From Actinomycetota bacterium (GTDB lineage: Bacteria; Actinomycetota; UBA4738; HRBIN12), in the NCBI GenBank assembly GCA_035697485.1, contig DASSCU010000051.1, forward strand, positions 1 to 64,000: 64,000 bases of DNA, written 5' to 3'. How positions within the stretch are numbered: position 1 is the stretch's first letter; every line of letters begins with the position of its first letter. The position numbers and the translations under genes are program-made. The notes under the pieces are model-generated. The model was not told the DNA's origin. It did not search any database and was given only the letters and a program-made list of their open reading frames with translations. This document shows positions 15,563 through 24,334 of the stretch, one piece after another.

Positions 15563-16555
15563 ATGGCAGCTGAGGGTGAGAGCGCGCTCGAGCGGCAGAT
15601 CCGATCGCAGCCTGCCGCCATCGAGCACATGTTGACGTCCCCCGCCGTGCGTCAGCAGGTCCACGTGGCGACCGAGGGGTTGCATCGGGCTCGCCGTCTC
15701 TGGGTCGTCGGCACCGGCACCAGCCTGCACGCGGCCGAGCTCGGTGCGGCGATGTTGATGGATGCCGGGCGGGCGGCGACGGCGGTGCCCGCGATGCAGT
15801 TCGTCACGCAAGCTCCGGTGATCGGTCCGAAGGACGGAGTGATCGTGATCACGCACACGGGTGAGACCGCCTACGCGCTGGCTGTCCGAGCGCTCGCGTT
15901 CACGGGCGGACTCGACACCGTCACGATCACGAAGCGCGGGAGCGACTTCCCCCGGGTGATCGAGACCGTCGAGGCCGAGACGAGCGAGACCTACACCGTC
16001 AGCTACACGACCGCGCTCGTGGCGCTCGCCCTCATCGCCCAGGAGCTCGGCGCGGCTTCGTTGTCCGACGACGCGCTGGCGCCGCTCCCCGCGGCTGTGC
16101 AGGCGGCGATCGACGACCCGTCGATCGGTTCCATCCCGCGTCCCGACCGCGCCTTGGCGATCACCGGCGCGGGACCTGCCGCGATCACCGCGCGGGAAGG
16201 GGCGCTGAAGGTCCGAGAAGCGGCCCGGGTCCTCGCCGAGGGCTACGACGTCGAGTATCTCCTACACGGCTCGGCCGTGCCGCTGGACCGGCGCGACCAC
16301 CTCGTGACGCTCGCGCCCCCCGAGGAGCCGTTGGTCGCAGGTGTGGCGGCGGCTGCCGCGGCCGAGGGCGTGGCTCACACACAGCTCCGGGAGTCCACGT
16401 CGCTGGCGGGGCTGCTCGCTCAGATCCCGCTCACCGTCCGCCTCCAGCTGCTCGCGCTCCGAATGGCCCAGGAGGGTCGCCACGACCCGGACCGTGTGAT
16501 CGTGGGCGCCTGGGCCGACGAGGCTCTGTGGCGCACCGGCGCCCCGGAGGAATGA
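15563..16555 (+). CDS. SIS-domain protein, GlmS C-terminal/AgaS-like
   Basis: 330 aa with two tandem SIS phosphosugar-binding domains and no glutaminase domain. The first contains LWVVGTGTSLHAAELGAAML and VIVITHTGETAYAL; the second contains ALAITGAGPAAITAREGALK and LKVREAARVLAEGYDVEYLL. This layout fits sugar-phosphate isomerases/deaminases such as AgaS or FrlB-like enzymes. The exact reaction is not assignable. The ATG at 15563 follows AGGAGGGG; a TAATCT -10 lies about 40 nt upstream. Convergent with hflX. Confidence 0.82.
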   Translation: MAAEGESALERQIRSQPAAIEHMLTSPAVRQQVHVATEGLHRARRLWVVGTGTSLHAAELGAAMLMDAGRAATAVPAMQFVTQAPVIGPKDGVIVITHTGETAYALAVRALAFTGGLDTVTITKRGSDFPRVIETVEAETSETYTVSYTTALVALALIAQELGAASLSDDALAPLPAAVQAAIDDPSIGSIPRPDRALAITGAGPAAITAREGALKVREAARVLAEGYDVEYLLHGSAVPLDRRDHLVTLAPPEEPLVAGVAAAAAAEGVAHTQLRESTSLAGLLAQIPLTVRLQLLALRMAQEGRHDPDRVIVGAWADEALWRTGAPEE

Positions 16556-16565
16556 GGAACCGGCG

Positions 16566-17906
16566 TCACCCGGTCCGTCGCTCGCTCCGCACGAAGCCGC
16601 GCACGGAGGCGAGCTCGCGGAGGCCCACCCTGGCGTGCACGACCGTTCCCTCGTCTTCGTGCGTCGTCGACAAGACCTCAGACTCGCGGTACAGGAGCGC
16701 GATCAGGTCCTCGCGCCCGTAGGGAACGAGGAGCTCCACCTCGACCGGTGGGTGCGGCAGCGTCAGCTCGAGGGTCTCGAGCAGTCCCTGAACGCCTTCC
16801 CCGGAGAGCGCCGAGACGGGCACGGAGCCCGGATAGCGGCGGGCGAGTCGAGCGCGTTCGGAGCCGCTCAGACGATCGATCTTGTTCAGCACCAGCACCT
16901 CGGGGATGGAGCCGGCGCCGATCTCGCCGAGCACCCGCCGGACCGCATCGACCTGGTCGGTCAGATCAAAGGATGCCGCGTCGGCAACGTGCACGACGAG
17001 CTCGGCGAGCGTCACCTCCTCGAGCGTGGACCGGAACGCCTCCACGAGGTCATGCGGCAGCCTGCTCACGAACCCGACGGTGTCGCTGATCGTGCAGCGG
17101 CGTCCCCCCGGCAGCTTCAACTGGCGAACGGTCGGATCGAGGGTCGCGAAGAGCTGGTCGGCCACCACGACGTCGGCGCCCGTCAGGCGATTCATCAGGG
17201 TCGACTTTCCGGCGTTGGTGTAGCCGGCGATCGCCGCCTGGGGGATACCGCTCGCCTGCCGGCGTGACCGCTTCGTCTCGCGGGTCCGCGCGAGCGTCTT
17301 GAGCTCGCGCCGGAGCTTCGCGATGCGACGGCCGATGTGCTGGCGGTCGACCTCCATCTTCGTCTCGCCGCCGCCGAACCGCGTGCCGACGCCGCCGCCG
17401 GCTCGGCTCATCGCCTCGCCCCACCCGCGCAGACGAGGCAGCAGGTAGTTGAGCTGGGCCAGCTCGACCTGCGCCTTGCCCTCGCGGCTGCGCGCGTGGA
17501 GGGCGAAGATGTCGAGGATCAATGCGGTGCGATCGATCACCTTCACGCCGATGCGTTCCTCCAGCGACCGGAGTTGTCCGGGCGTGAGCTCCTGGTCGAG
17601 GATCACGGAGTCCGCGCCGCCGCGATGAACCTCCGCGTGCACCTCCTCGAGCTTGCCCCGCCCGATGTACGTGGCGGGGTCCGGCTCCTGACGGCTCTGC
17701 ACGACGCGAGCGACCGCTTCGGCGCCGGCGGAATCGGCGAGCGCGTCGAGCTCGTCGAGATCGCCCTCGTCGATCCCCGGCCCCACGCCGACGAGGACCG
17801 CCTTCTCGCGGACCGCAGGTCGCCACGTCGCCGACAGTGGGGATTCGAGCACCTGGCGCTCGACGGGGCGGCGCGTGCGACTCGTCGGGCTCGAGGATCG
17901 GCTCAT
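16566..17906 (-). CDS. hflX: GTPase HflX
   Basis: 446 aa. The N-terminal HflX domain (PATYIGRGKLEEV, ILDQELTPGQLRSLEERIGV, TALILDIFALHARSREGK) is joined to a TRAFAC GTPase. G1 is GYTNAGKST, the switch I region includes LFATLDPTVR, G3 is DTVGF and G4 is NKID. HflX binds the 50S subunit and splits or rescues stalled ribosomes. The glycine-rich stretch GGGVGTRFGGGETKMEVDR before the G domain is characteristic. The gene is 11 nt after dapD and probably belongs to the same transcript. Confidence 0.95.
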   Translation of the reverse strand: MSRSSSPTSRTRRPVERQVLESPLSATWRPAVREKAVLVGVGPGIDEGDLDELDALADSAGAEAVARVVQSRQEPDPATYIGRGKLEEVHAEVHRGGADSVILDQELTPGQLRSLEERIGVKVIDRTALILDIFALHARSREGKAQVELAQLNYLLPRLRGWGEAMSRAGGGVGTRFGGGETKMEVDRQHIGRRIAKLRRELKTLARTRETKRSRRQASGIPQAAIAGYTNAGKSTLMNRLTGADVVVADQLFATLDPTVRQLKLPGGRRCTISDTVGFVSRLPHDLVEAFRSTLEEVTLAELVVHVADAASFDLTDQVDAVRRVLGEIGAGSIPEVLVLNKIDRLSGSERARLARRYPGSVPVSALSGEGVQGLLETLELTLPHPPVEVELLVPYGREDLIALLYRESEVLSTTHEDEGTVVHARVGLRELASVRGFVRSERRTG

Positions 17907-17917
17907 CGCACCGCCGC

Positions 17918-18748
17918 CTACCCCATCGACGAGCCGAAGTCGCGAAGCATCTCGTTCAGCCGCACCTTGTCGTCGGTCGCCTCCGTCCGGTGACCGATGA
18001 TAAGACCGCAGGGAAGCCCGAAGTGGCCCGCCGGAAACTCCCGCGTTCGGGTCCCCGGGATCACCACCGCACCCGAGGGGACCCGGCCACGGTGTTCGAC
18101 CGTGTCGGAACCGGTCACATCGATCACCGGGGTATTCCCCGTGAGCACGACGCCCGCCCCGAGCACGGCGTTCGCTCCCACGCGCACCCCCTCGACCACG
18201 ATGCACCGAGAGCCGATAAACGCGCCGTCCTCGATCACGACCGGCGCGGCCTGGAGCGGTTCGAGCACTCCCCCGATCCCGACGCCGCCGGCGAGGTGCA
18301 CGCCGGCGCCGATCTGGGCACACGAGCCCACGGTGGCCCACGTATCGACCATCGTGTCGGGTCCGACCCACGCCCCGATGTTCACGTAGCTCGGCATCAG
18401 CACGACACCCCGGGACAGGAACGACCCGTACCGCGCCGTCGCCGGCGGCACCACTCGCACACCAAGGGCGTCATACCCGTGCTTGAGGGGCAGCTTGTCG
18501 TGGTACTCGAACGGCCCGGCTGCGCTCACCTCGAGGCCGCGGATCCGGAAGTAGAGCAGCACGGCCTGCTTCACCCACGTGTGCACCACCCAGCCCGACC
18601 CGTCGGGCTCCGCGACTCGGACCTCACCCCGATCCAGCATGCCGATCGTCGCCTCGACGGCCTCGTGGTCGAGGCCAGCCTCCGGATCGCTAAAGCGGGC
18701 GACCCAGCTCGACTCAACGCGCTCGCACAGTTCCGCGACGCTGATCAC
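17918..18748 (-). CDS. dapD: Tetrahydrodipicolinate N-succinyltransferase
   Basis: 276 aa. It transfers succinyl from succinyl-CoA to tetrahydrodipicolinate, committing to the succinylase branch of lysine/DAP synthesis. The left-handed beta-helix hexapeptide repeats are clear: SRGVVLMPSYVNIGAWVGPD, TMVDTWATVGSCAQIGAGVH and GVLEPLQAAPVVIEDGAFIG. GTG start overlapping the dapC stop (GTGA), so dapE, dapC and dapD are coupled. Confidence 0.94.
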   Translation of the reverse strand: MISVAELCERVESSWVARFSDPEAGLDHEAVEATIGMLDRGEVRVAEPDGSGWVVHTWVKQAVLLYFRIRGLEVSAAGPFEYHDKLPLKHGYDALGVRVVPPATARYGSFLSRGVVLMPSYVNIGAWVGPDTMVDTWATVGSCAQIGAGVHLAGGVGIGGVLEPLQAAPVVIEDGAFIGSRCIVVEGVRVGANAVLGAGVVLTGNTPVIDVTGSDTVEHRGRVPSGAVVIPGTRTREFPAGHFGLPCGLIIGHRTEATDDKVRLNEMLRDFGSSMG

Positions 18749-19917
18749 GCGTGCACCCCGCTCAACGCCTCGTCGAGGCGCTCGACCGCGCGCTCGCACT
18801 CGGTCAACGTCGGCACCATCGCCATACGAACGTACCCCTCCCCGTCCGTGCCGAAGAAGGATCCGGGAGCGACGATCACCCCGGCGCGGTCGATCAGGTC
18901 GAGCGCCCAGTCGAGCGACGGTCGGCCACCGGGGACGGCGATCCACAGGTAGAAGGTCGCCACGCTGCCGGCGATGCGCACACCATGACGAGCGAACAGG
19001 TCGATGAAGACCTGCCGCTTCTCCGCGTACCGTGCCCGGTTGTCCTCCACGTGGGTCTCGTCGTTCCACGCGGCGATCGAGGCCCGCTGCACGAACTCCT
19101 GGGGAGTCACGCCCACGCTCGGGCGCAGCGCCTTGAGAGCTCCGATCAGGCCAGGGTCCCCCGCGGCGAAGGCGCTGCGGTAACCGGTCATCGACGACCG
19201 CTTGCTGAGGGTGTTGATCGCGAGGACGTTGGTGAGGTCACCCACCTGCAGGGCCGACACGGGCGGCGGTCCCTCGAACCAGAGCTCGCTGTAGGCCTCA
19301 TCGGAGGCGAGCAGCACGTCGTGGTGGCGGCATCGCTCCGCGGCATGGCGGAGGAAGTCGAGCGACGCGACCGCACCCGTCGGGTTGTTCGGGTAGTTCA
19401 ACCACAGGATGGACGTCCGGGTCCAGGTCGCCTCGTCGACGGCATCGAGATCCGGGAGGAAGCCGTCGGTCTCGAGCAGCGGCAGCCGACGGACGTCGCC
19501 ACCGACGTAGCGTGCGCCTCGTTCGGGGATCGTGTACCCCGGCGCGGTGACGAGCACGACGTCCTTCCCGGCATCGGGATCGAGCGTCGCCTGCGCGAGC
19601 GAGAACACGATCTCCTTCGATCCGAGTAGCGGCAGCACCTGGGTGTCGGGATCGACGTCGGCGCCGAACCGCCGCCCGATCCAGCCCGACACGGCGAGTC
19701 GCAGCTCCGGCAGACCGGCGGCCCGCGGGTAGGAGGACGTCGGCTCGATCGCTTCCCGCAGAGCGTCGCGGATGAACGGGGCGGTTACCTCCCGTGGATC
19801 GCCCACCCCGAAGTCGATGAGCTCCCGGCCCGCGCCGAGCGCCTCCGCCTTGCGCCGATCGAGCTCTTCGAACGGATACGGCTCGATACGCCGGATGCCC
19901 GGCGACAGATGCGTCAC
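18745..19917 (-). CDS. dapC: N-succinyldiaminopimelate aminotransferase (class I/II)
   Basis: 390 aa PLP enzyme of fold type I. Seen: SYPRAAGLPELRLAVSGWI, GSKEIVFSLAQATL, NYPNNPTGA (carboxylate/PLP contact), SDEAYSELWF and the Schiff-base lysine in NTLSKRSSMTGYRSAF. Its place between dapE and dapD, overlapping both by 4 nt, supports assignment to DapC over other aspartate-family aminotransferases. The GTG start at 19917 is preceded by AGGAGGGG. Confidence 0.9.
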   Translation of the reverse strand: MTHLSPGIRRIEPYPFEELDRRKAEALGAGRELIDFGVGDPREVTAPFIRDALREAIEPTSSYPRAAGLPELRLAVSGWIGRRFGADVDPDTQVLPLLGSKEIVFSLAQATLDPDAGKDVVLVTAPGYTIPERGARYVGGDVRRLPLLETDGFLPDLDAVDEATWTRTSILWLNYPNNPTGAVASLDFLRHAAERCRHHDVLLASDEAYSELWFEGPPPVSALQVGDLTNVLAINTLSKRSSMTGYRSAFAAGDPGLIGALKALRPSVGVTPQEFVQRASIAAWNDETHVEDNRARYAEKRQVFIDLFARHGVRIAGSVATFYLWIAVPGGRPSLDWALDLIDRAGVIVAPGSFFGTDGEGYVRMAMVPTLTECERAVERLDEALSGVHA

Positions 19918-21047
19918 GTCTTCGACCCCTCCTGCCCATCGCGACCGGCGGCCGCCCCGAGGCCCAGGAACGCGCGAAGGACCGCGTGGCATCGCACCAG
20001 CGAGTGCACCTCGACGCGTTCGTCGTCACGATGAGCGTACTGCGGGTCACCGGGGCCGAAGTTGACGGCGTCGACGCCGGCCAGGGCGAACTCCGCGACC
20101 GGTGTCCACGCCTGCTTGGGCCGCAGGGGCAGATCGCCGGCCTCGCGGAGACGCGTCACCAGCGGGTTGCGCACGCTCACCGCCCCGGGGGGCGCGTTCC
20201 CGTCGATGCGGACCTCGACGCGCGCGGGTGCCAGCAACTCCCGGAGCCGAGACTCGGCCTCGGCCGGGGCGTGTCCGGGCGCGTAGCGGTAGTTCACCCC
20301 CGCCTCGACATGGTCGGGGACGACGTTCGCGGCCACCCCGCCCGCGATCGTGGTCACGCTCACGACCTCCCGGAAGGTGAGCCCATCGATGATGACATCG
20401 CGCACGGGCAGGTCGGCGAGGGGGGCGAGCGCCGCGACCGCCCGGTGGATCGCGTTCTCGCCCTGCCACGGACGCGCGCTGTGCGCCGCTCTCCCCGTCA
20501 CGATGACCGTTGCGTTCAGGTTGCCGAGGCATCCGACCTCGACGGCGTTGTCGGTCGGCTCCATCACGATCGCGAGGTCGGGCGTGGCGGCGGGCGGGCA
20601 CCGATCGAACAGCGGCACGAGGGCGCTCTCGATGAATGGGAGCTCCTCACGTCCGAAGAAGAGCAAACCGACGTCGACGGAACCCGGATCGTCGGCGAGC
20701 TCGTCCGCAAGCTCCATGATCACGGCGAGGGCGCCCTTCATGTCGGCCGCACCCCGTCCCACCACCCTGCCGTGCTCGAGCAGGCCGGGTACGTTCCCGG
20801 CGATCGGTACGGTGTCGACGTGCCCGGCGAGCACGACGAACGGCCGCCCGGCCCGCCGCACCGCCGGGGCGACGAACAGGACGGTGTCGTGGTCGTCGAG
20901 CACCTCGAAGCTTCGCGGCAACGATGAGCGGATCGATGCCAGGATGTCCGCCTCGCCTCGGCTGACCGACGGCACGTCGATCAGGGCGAGCGCGCGGTCA
21001 CCGAGTCGATCCGCGAGCGCCGAGCCGGTCGGAGCATCCAGGCTCAT
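19914..21047 (-). CDS. dapE: Succinyl-diaminopimelate desuccinylase (M20 family)
   Basis: 377 aa. It hydrolyses N-succinyl-LL-DAP to LL-DAP and succinate. M20 motifs: GHVDTVP with metal His and Asp, GAADMKGALAVI with bridging Asp, the catalytic Glu pair in FFGREELPF, and a C-terminal FGPGDPQYAHRDDERVEVHS with metal His. ATG overlaps dapF (ATGA). The glycine in GRGAADMKG is the usual context. Context strongly supports DapE over other M20 peptidases. Confidence 0.92.
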   Translation of the reverse strand: MSLDAPTGSALADRLGDRALALIDVPSVSRGEADILASIRSSLPRSFEVLDDHDTVLFVAPAVRRAGRPFVVLAGHVDTVPIAGNVPGLLEHGRVVGRGAADMKGALAVIMELADELADDPGSVDVGLLFFGREELPFIESALVPLFDRCPPAATPDLAIVMEPTDNAVEVGCLGNLNATVIVTGRAAHSARPWQGENAIHRAVAALAPLADLPVRDVIIDGLTFREVVSVTTIAGGVAANVVPDHVEAGVNYRYAPGHAPAEAESRLRELLAPARVEVRIDGNAPPGAVSVRNPLVTRLREAGDLPLRPKQAWTPVAEFALAGVDAVNFGPGDPQYAHRDDERVEVHSLVRCHAVLRAFLGLGAAAGRDGQEGSKT

Positions 21048-21916
21048 GAGCCCACCAGCGCCTCGAGGTCGGCGACCCCCTCGAACACGCGCCGCGCCTC
21101 ACCCGTCAACAGCACCTCGCCGTCGTCCCGACGTTCGACCTCGAGGTCGCCACCCGGGAACCGCACGACGGTACGCGAGGAGACGAGGCCCGCCTCGTTC
21201 GCCGCGACCGCGGCGGCGCACGCGCCGCTGCCGCACGCCATCGTCTCCCCGCTCCCCCGCTCCCAGACCCGAGCGTGCACCACCCCGTCGTGCACGTACG
21301 CGAACTCCACGTTCGTGCCTTCTGGGAAGAGGTCGTGGCGCTCCAGCGCGGGCCCGATGTGGCCGACGTGCACGGTCGCCGGGTCGCCGTCGACGAAGAC
21401 GACGAGGTGAGGGTTGCCCATCGAGACGGCGGAGGCGGTCAGCGTGAGCCCGTCACCGATCTCGAGCGGCTGCGCCAGGAAGGTCTCCCAGGCCGGACCG
21501 CGCATCGGGATCGCCGCGCGTGTGAAGTTCGGCGTGCCCATCGTCGTGGTCGCCCGCCGCACACCCGTGGGTTCGGCATGCAGGGTGAGATGCCGGACGC
21601 CGGCGCGAGTGAGGACATCGACCGAGGTGATGTCGGTCAGTCCACGGTCGTGCAACAGCACGCCGACGCAGCGGATACCGTTGCCGCACATCTCGGCCAC
21701 CGATCCGTCGGCGTTCGCGTAGTCCATGAAGAACGATGCGCCCTCGCGGTCGGTTCGCACGATCCGGATCAGGCCATCGGCTCCCACCCCGGCCCGCCGA
21801 TCGCAGACCGCCGCCACCTCCTCGGCCGAGAGGGGTCGATCGTCGTCGAGGTCGACAACCATCACGAAGTCGTTGCCCGCCCCCTGGTACTTCGCGAACT
21901 CGAGCGATCCTCTCAC
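21044..21916 (-). CDS. dapF: Diaminopimelate epimerase
   Basis: 290 aa. It converts LL-DAP to meso-DAP for peptidoglycan and lysine. Both catalytic cysteines are present in their mirror motifs: MCGNGIRC and GETMACGSGACA. The N-terminus EFAKYQGAGNDFVMV is typical. GTG start overlapping the miaA stop as GTGA; a start farther upstream would lie inside miaA. Confidence 0.96.
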   Translation of the reverse strand: MRGSLEFAKYQGAGNDFVMVVDLDDDRPLSAEEVAAVCDRRAGVGADGLIRIVRTDREGASFFMDYANADGSVAEMCGNGIRCVGVLLHDRGLTDITSVDVLTRAGVRHLTLHAEPTGVRRATTTMGTPNFTRAAIPMRGPAWETFLAQPLEIGDGLTLTASAVSMGNPHLVVFVDGDPATVHVGHIGPALERHDLFPEGTNVEFAYVHDGVVHARVWERGSGETMACGSGACAAAVAANEAGLVSSRTVVRFPGGDLEVERRDDGEVLLTGEARRVFEGVADLEALVGS

Positions 21917-22836
21917 GACGTCAGGAACGCCCTCATGTCGTCGACGACCTCGACCGCCCCGCCCTCGCCGGCCTCGAACCAATGAATGCGAGGGTCACGC
22001 CGGAACCAGGCCATCTGCCTGCGGGCCAAACCCTTCGTGCGTCGCACCGTTCCCTCCCAGGCTTCCTCGAGGGAAAGCCTACCGTCGAGGTGGCGGACGA
22101 GTTCCGCGTACCCGATCGCCTGGCTCGAGGTGAGCCATGCGCCGAATCCGCGCCCGACGAGTCCACGCACCTCGTCGAGCCAGCCGGCAGCGAACATCGC
22201 CGCGACGCGATCCGCGATGCGGGCGGCCAGGGTTCTGGCCTCGACCGCGACCCCCGCCACGAGCACACGCGCGGGGTCGTAGCGGTCCCAGTCGGCGGCG
22301 AAGGCGCTGAACGGCGAGCCCGTGATCGCGGCGACCTCGAGCGCCCGCACGACGCGCCGCACGTTGCCCGGCTCGATCTTCGCCGCGGCGACCGGATCCA
22401 GGTCCTCGAGACGCCGGAAGAGTCGTCCGACACCGACGGCCTGGGCCTCATCCTCGAGCTGCGCTCGTACCGACGGGTCCTCGCCCGGGAAGATCAGCTC
22501 GTCGGCGAGCGCTCGGAAGTAGAGCCCCGACCCACCGACCAGCAGGGGCGGAAGGCCACGGGCCCGGATGCCCGAGATCGCCTCTCGCCCAAGGGCCTGG
22601 TAGCGGGCGACGGTGAACCGCTCGGAGGGCTCGGCGAGGTCCAGCAGGTGGTGCCGCACGAGCCCCCGTTGCTGGGCCGTCGGCTTGGCGGTCCCGATGT
22701 CCATGCCTCGGTACACGAGCATCGAATCGACCGAGCAGATCTCGGTACCCAGGGATCGAGCCAGCGCGATCCCCGCGTCCGTCTTGCCGCATGCGGTCGG
22801 TCCCACGAGCGCCAGGAGCCGCGGCCCGGTCGCCAT
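21913..22836 (-). CDS. miaA: tRNA dimethylallyltransferase
   Basis: 307 aa. It adds the isopentenyl group to A37 of tRNAs reading UNN codons. P-loop GPTACGKTDAGIAL, then SVDSMLVYRGMDIGTAKPT, LVGGSGLYFRAL and the C-terminal AIGYAELV...TKGLARRQMAWFRRD, all canonical MiaA elements. It lies 11 nt after miaB, whose product thiomethylates the same base, so the two act in sequence. Confidence 0.96.
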   Translation of the reverse strand: MATGPRLLALVGPTACGKTDAGIALARSLGTEICSVDSMLVYRGMDIGTAKPTAQQRGLVRHHLLDLAEPSERFTVARYQALGREAISGIRARGLPPLLVGGSGLYFRALADELIFPGEDPSVRAQLEDEAQAVGVGRLFRRLEDLDPVAAAKIEPGNVRRVVRALEVAAITGSPFSAFAADWDRYDPARVLVAGVAVEARTLAARIADRVAAMFAAGWLDEVRGLVGRGFGAWLTSSQAIGYAELVRHLDGRLSLEEAWEGTVRRTKGLARRQMAWFRRDPRIHWFEAGEGGAVEVVDDMRAFLTS

Positions 22837-22847
22837 CGTGCCGGCCG

Positions 22848-24191
22848 TCAGATGGCCGCGCCGACTCGGGCGTGCACGAGCTCGCCAGTGAGGTGGTGTG
22901 GGGCGGCCGCCACGATGCGGGCCCGCGCGAAGGTGCCCGGCTCCAGGGCGTCAGCGATGTGCACGATGCGGTTCGTTCGGGTCCGCGACTGTGTCGAGCG
23001 TCCCTTCCGGTCGCCGCCCTCCACCAACACCTCATGGGTCTCACCGACGAGCGCCGCGGCTCGGTCGGTCGAGACACGCTCCTGCAGCGCGACCAAACGG
23101 TCGAACCGCTCCTGCACGACCGGCTTGGGGACCTGCTCCTCGAAGCCCGCCGCCCTCGTGCCCGGACGGGGCGAGTACTGGAACATGTACGCGCTGTCGA
23201 AACGAGCGGCTTCCACCACCTCGAGCGTCTGCTCGAAGTCCTGCTCGGTCTCCCCCGGGAAGCCCACGATGATGTCGGTGGAGACGGCGATCCCATCGAT
23301 CGCCGTGCGGATGCGATCGAGCCAGCCCAGGTAGCGGTCGCGCCGGTACGACCGCTGCATGCGCCTAAGCACGGCGTCCGACCCCGACTGCAGCGGGAAG
23401 TGGATGTGTTCGCAGACGGACGGCGTCTCGGCCATAGCGTCGATGACGTCGGGCGTGAAGTCGTGCGGGTGCGGGCTGGTGAACCGAACCCGTCGGATCC
23501 CCTCGACCGCGCCCACCTGTCGCAAGAGATGGGCGAACAGCGGAGTGCGCGACGACCCGGGCACGGTGACGTCGCGACCGTACGTGTTCACGTTCTGGCC
23601 GAGCAGGGTCACCTCGACGACCCCCCGGGCGGCGAGCCCCTGGACCTCGGCCAAGATGTCGCCGACGGAGCGGGAACGCTGCGGCCCCCGGACGAGCGGC
23701 ACGATGCAGAACGTGCAGGCGTTGTCGCACCCCGGCGCGATCGAGACCCACGCGCGGAACGCGTCATCGCGGGCCGCCGGCAGCGCGCTCGGGAACGTCT
23801 CCGTCTGCTCGCGCACGTCCATCTGGGGGCCCTCGGTCTCCGAGCGTTCCAACAGGTCCAGGAGGTGCGGCAGCGCGTGGGTCCCGACGACCACGTCGAC
23901 CCAAGGGGCACGACGCTGGATCTCGCCCTGGTCCTTCTGGGCGAGGCACCCGCTGACGACGATCCGCATCTGGGGGTTGGCCGCCTTCAACGGCTTCAGA
24001 TGGCCGAGGTTGCCGTAGAGCTTGTTGTCGGCGTTCTCGCGGATCGCGCACGTGTTGAGCACCACCACGTGCGCGTCGGCGAATCGGTCGGCCGGGGTCA
24101 TGCCGTCGGCGAGGAGCAACCCGGCGATGCGCTCCGAGTCATGCTCGTTCATCTGGCACCCGAAGGTGCGGATCGCATACGTGCCCTCCAC
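22848..24191 (-). CDS. miaB: tRNA-2-methylthio-N6-dimethylallyladenosine synthase
   Basis: 447 aa radical SAM methylthiotransferase. The N-terminal UPF0004 domain holds three auxiliary-cluster cysteines (TFGCQMNEHDSE, NTCAIREN, VSGCLAQKD). The radical SAM cluster motif is APGCDNACTFCIVPLVRGPQ. A C-terminal TRAM RNA-binding domain ends at GELVHARVGAAI. GTG start with a TACCCT -10 element 9 nt upstream. First gene of the miaB-miaA-dapF-dapE-dapC-dapD chain. Confidence 0.96.
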   Translation of the reverse strand: MEGTYAIRTFGCQMNEHDSERIAGLLLADGMTPADRFADAHVVVLNTCAIRENADNKLYGNLGHLKPLKAANPQMRIVVSGCLAQKDQGEIQRRAPWVDVVVGTHALPHLLDLLERSETEGPQMDVREQTETFPSALPAARDDAFRAWVSIAPGCDNACTFCIVPLVRGPQRSRSVGDILAEVQGLAARGVVEVTLLGQNVNTYGRDVTVPGSSRTPLFAHLLRQVGAVEGIRRVRFTSPHPHDFTPDVIDAMAETPSVCEHIHFPLQSGSDAVLRRMQRSYRRDRYLGWLDRIRTAIDGIAVSTDIIVGFPGETEQDFEQTLEVVEAARFDSAYMFQYSPRPGTRAAGFEEQVPKPVVQERFDRLVALQERVSTDRAAALVGETHEVLVEGGDRKGRSTQSRTRTNRIVHIADALEPGTFARARIVAAAPHHLTGELVHARVGAAI

Positions 24192-24200
24192 GACCTCACG

Positions 24201-24206
24201 AGGGTA
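24201..24206 (-). promoter_or_regulatory. -10 element TACCCT near the miaB start
   Basis: TACCCT ends 9 nt before the miaB GTG on the minus strand. A transcript starting about 6-8 nt downstream would be leaderless or nearly so. Confidence 0.45.
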
Positions 24207-24334
24207 GCCGATGCCACCGGCCGGCTACCCAGATCGCACGAGATCCGCGGACACCTCTCAAGCCTGCATCACCACCGCCGATGTGGGGGAGGAACGACGA
24301 TCCCGCACGCCACAGTAGGAGGACCTCGGTCCAG

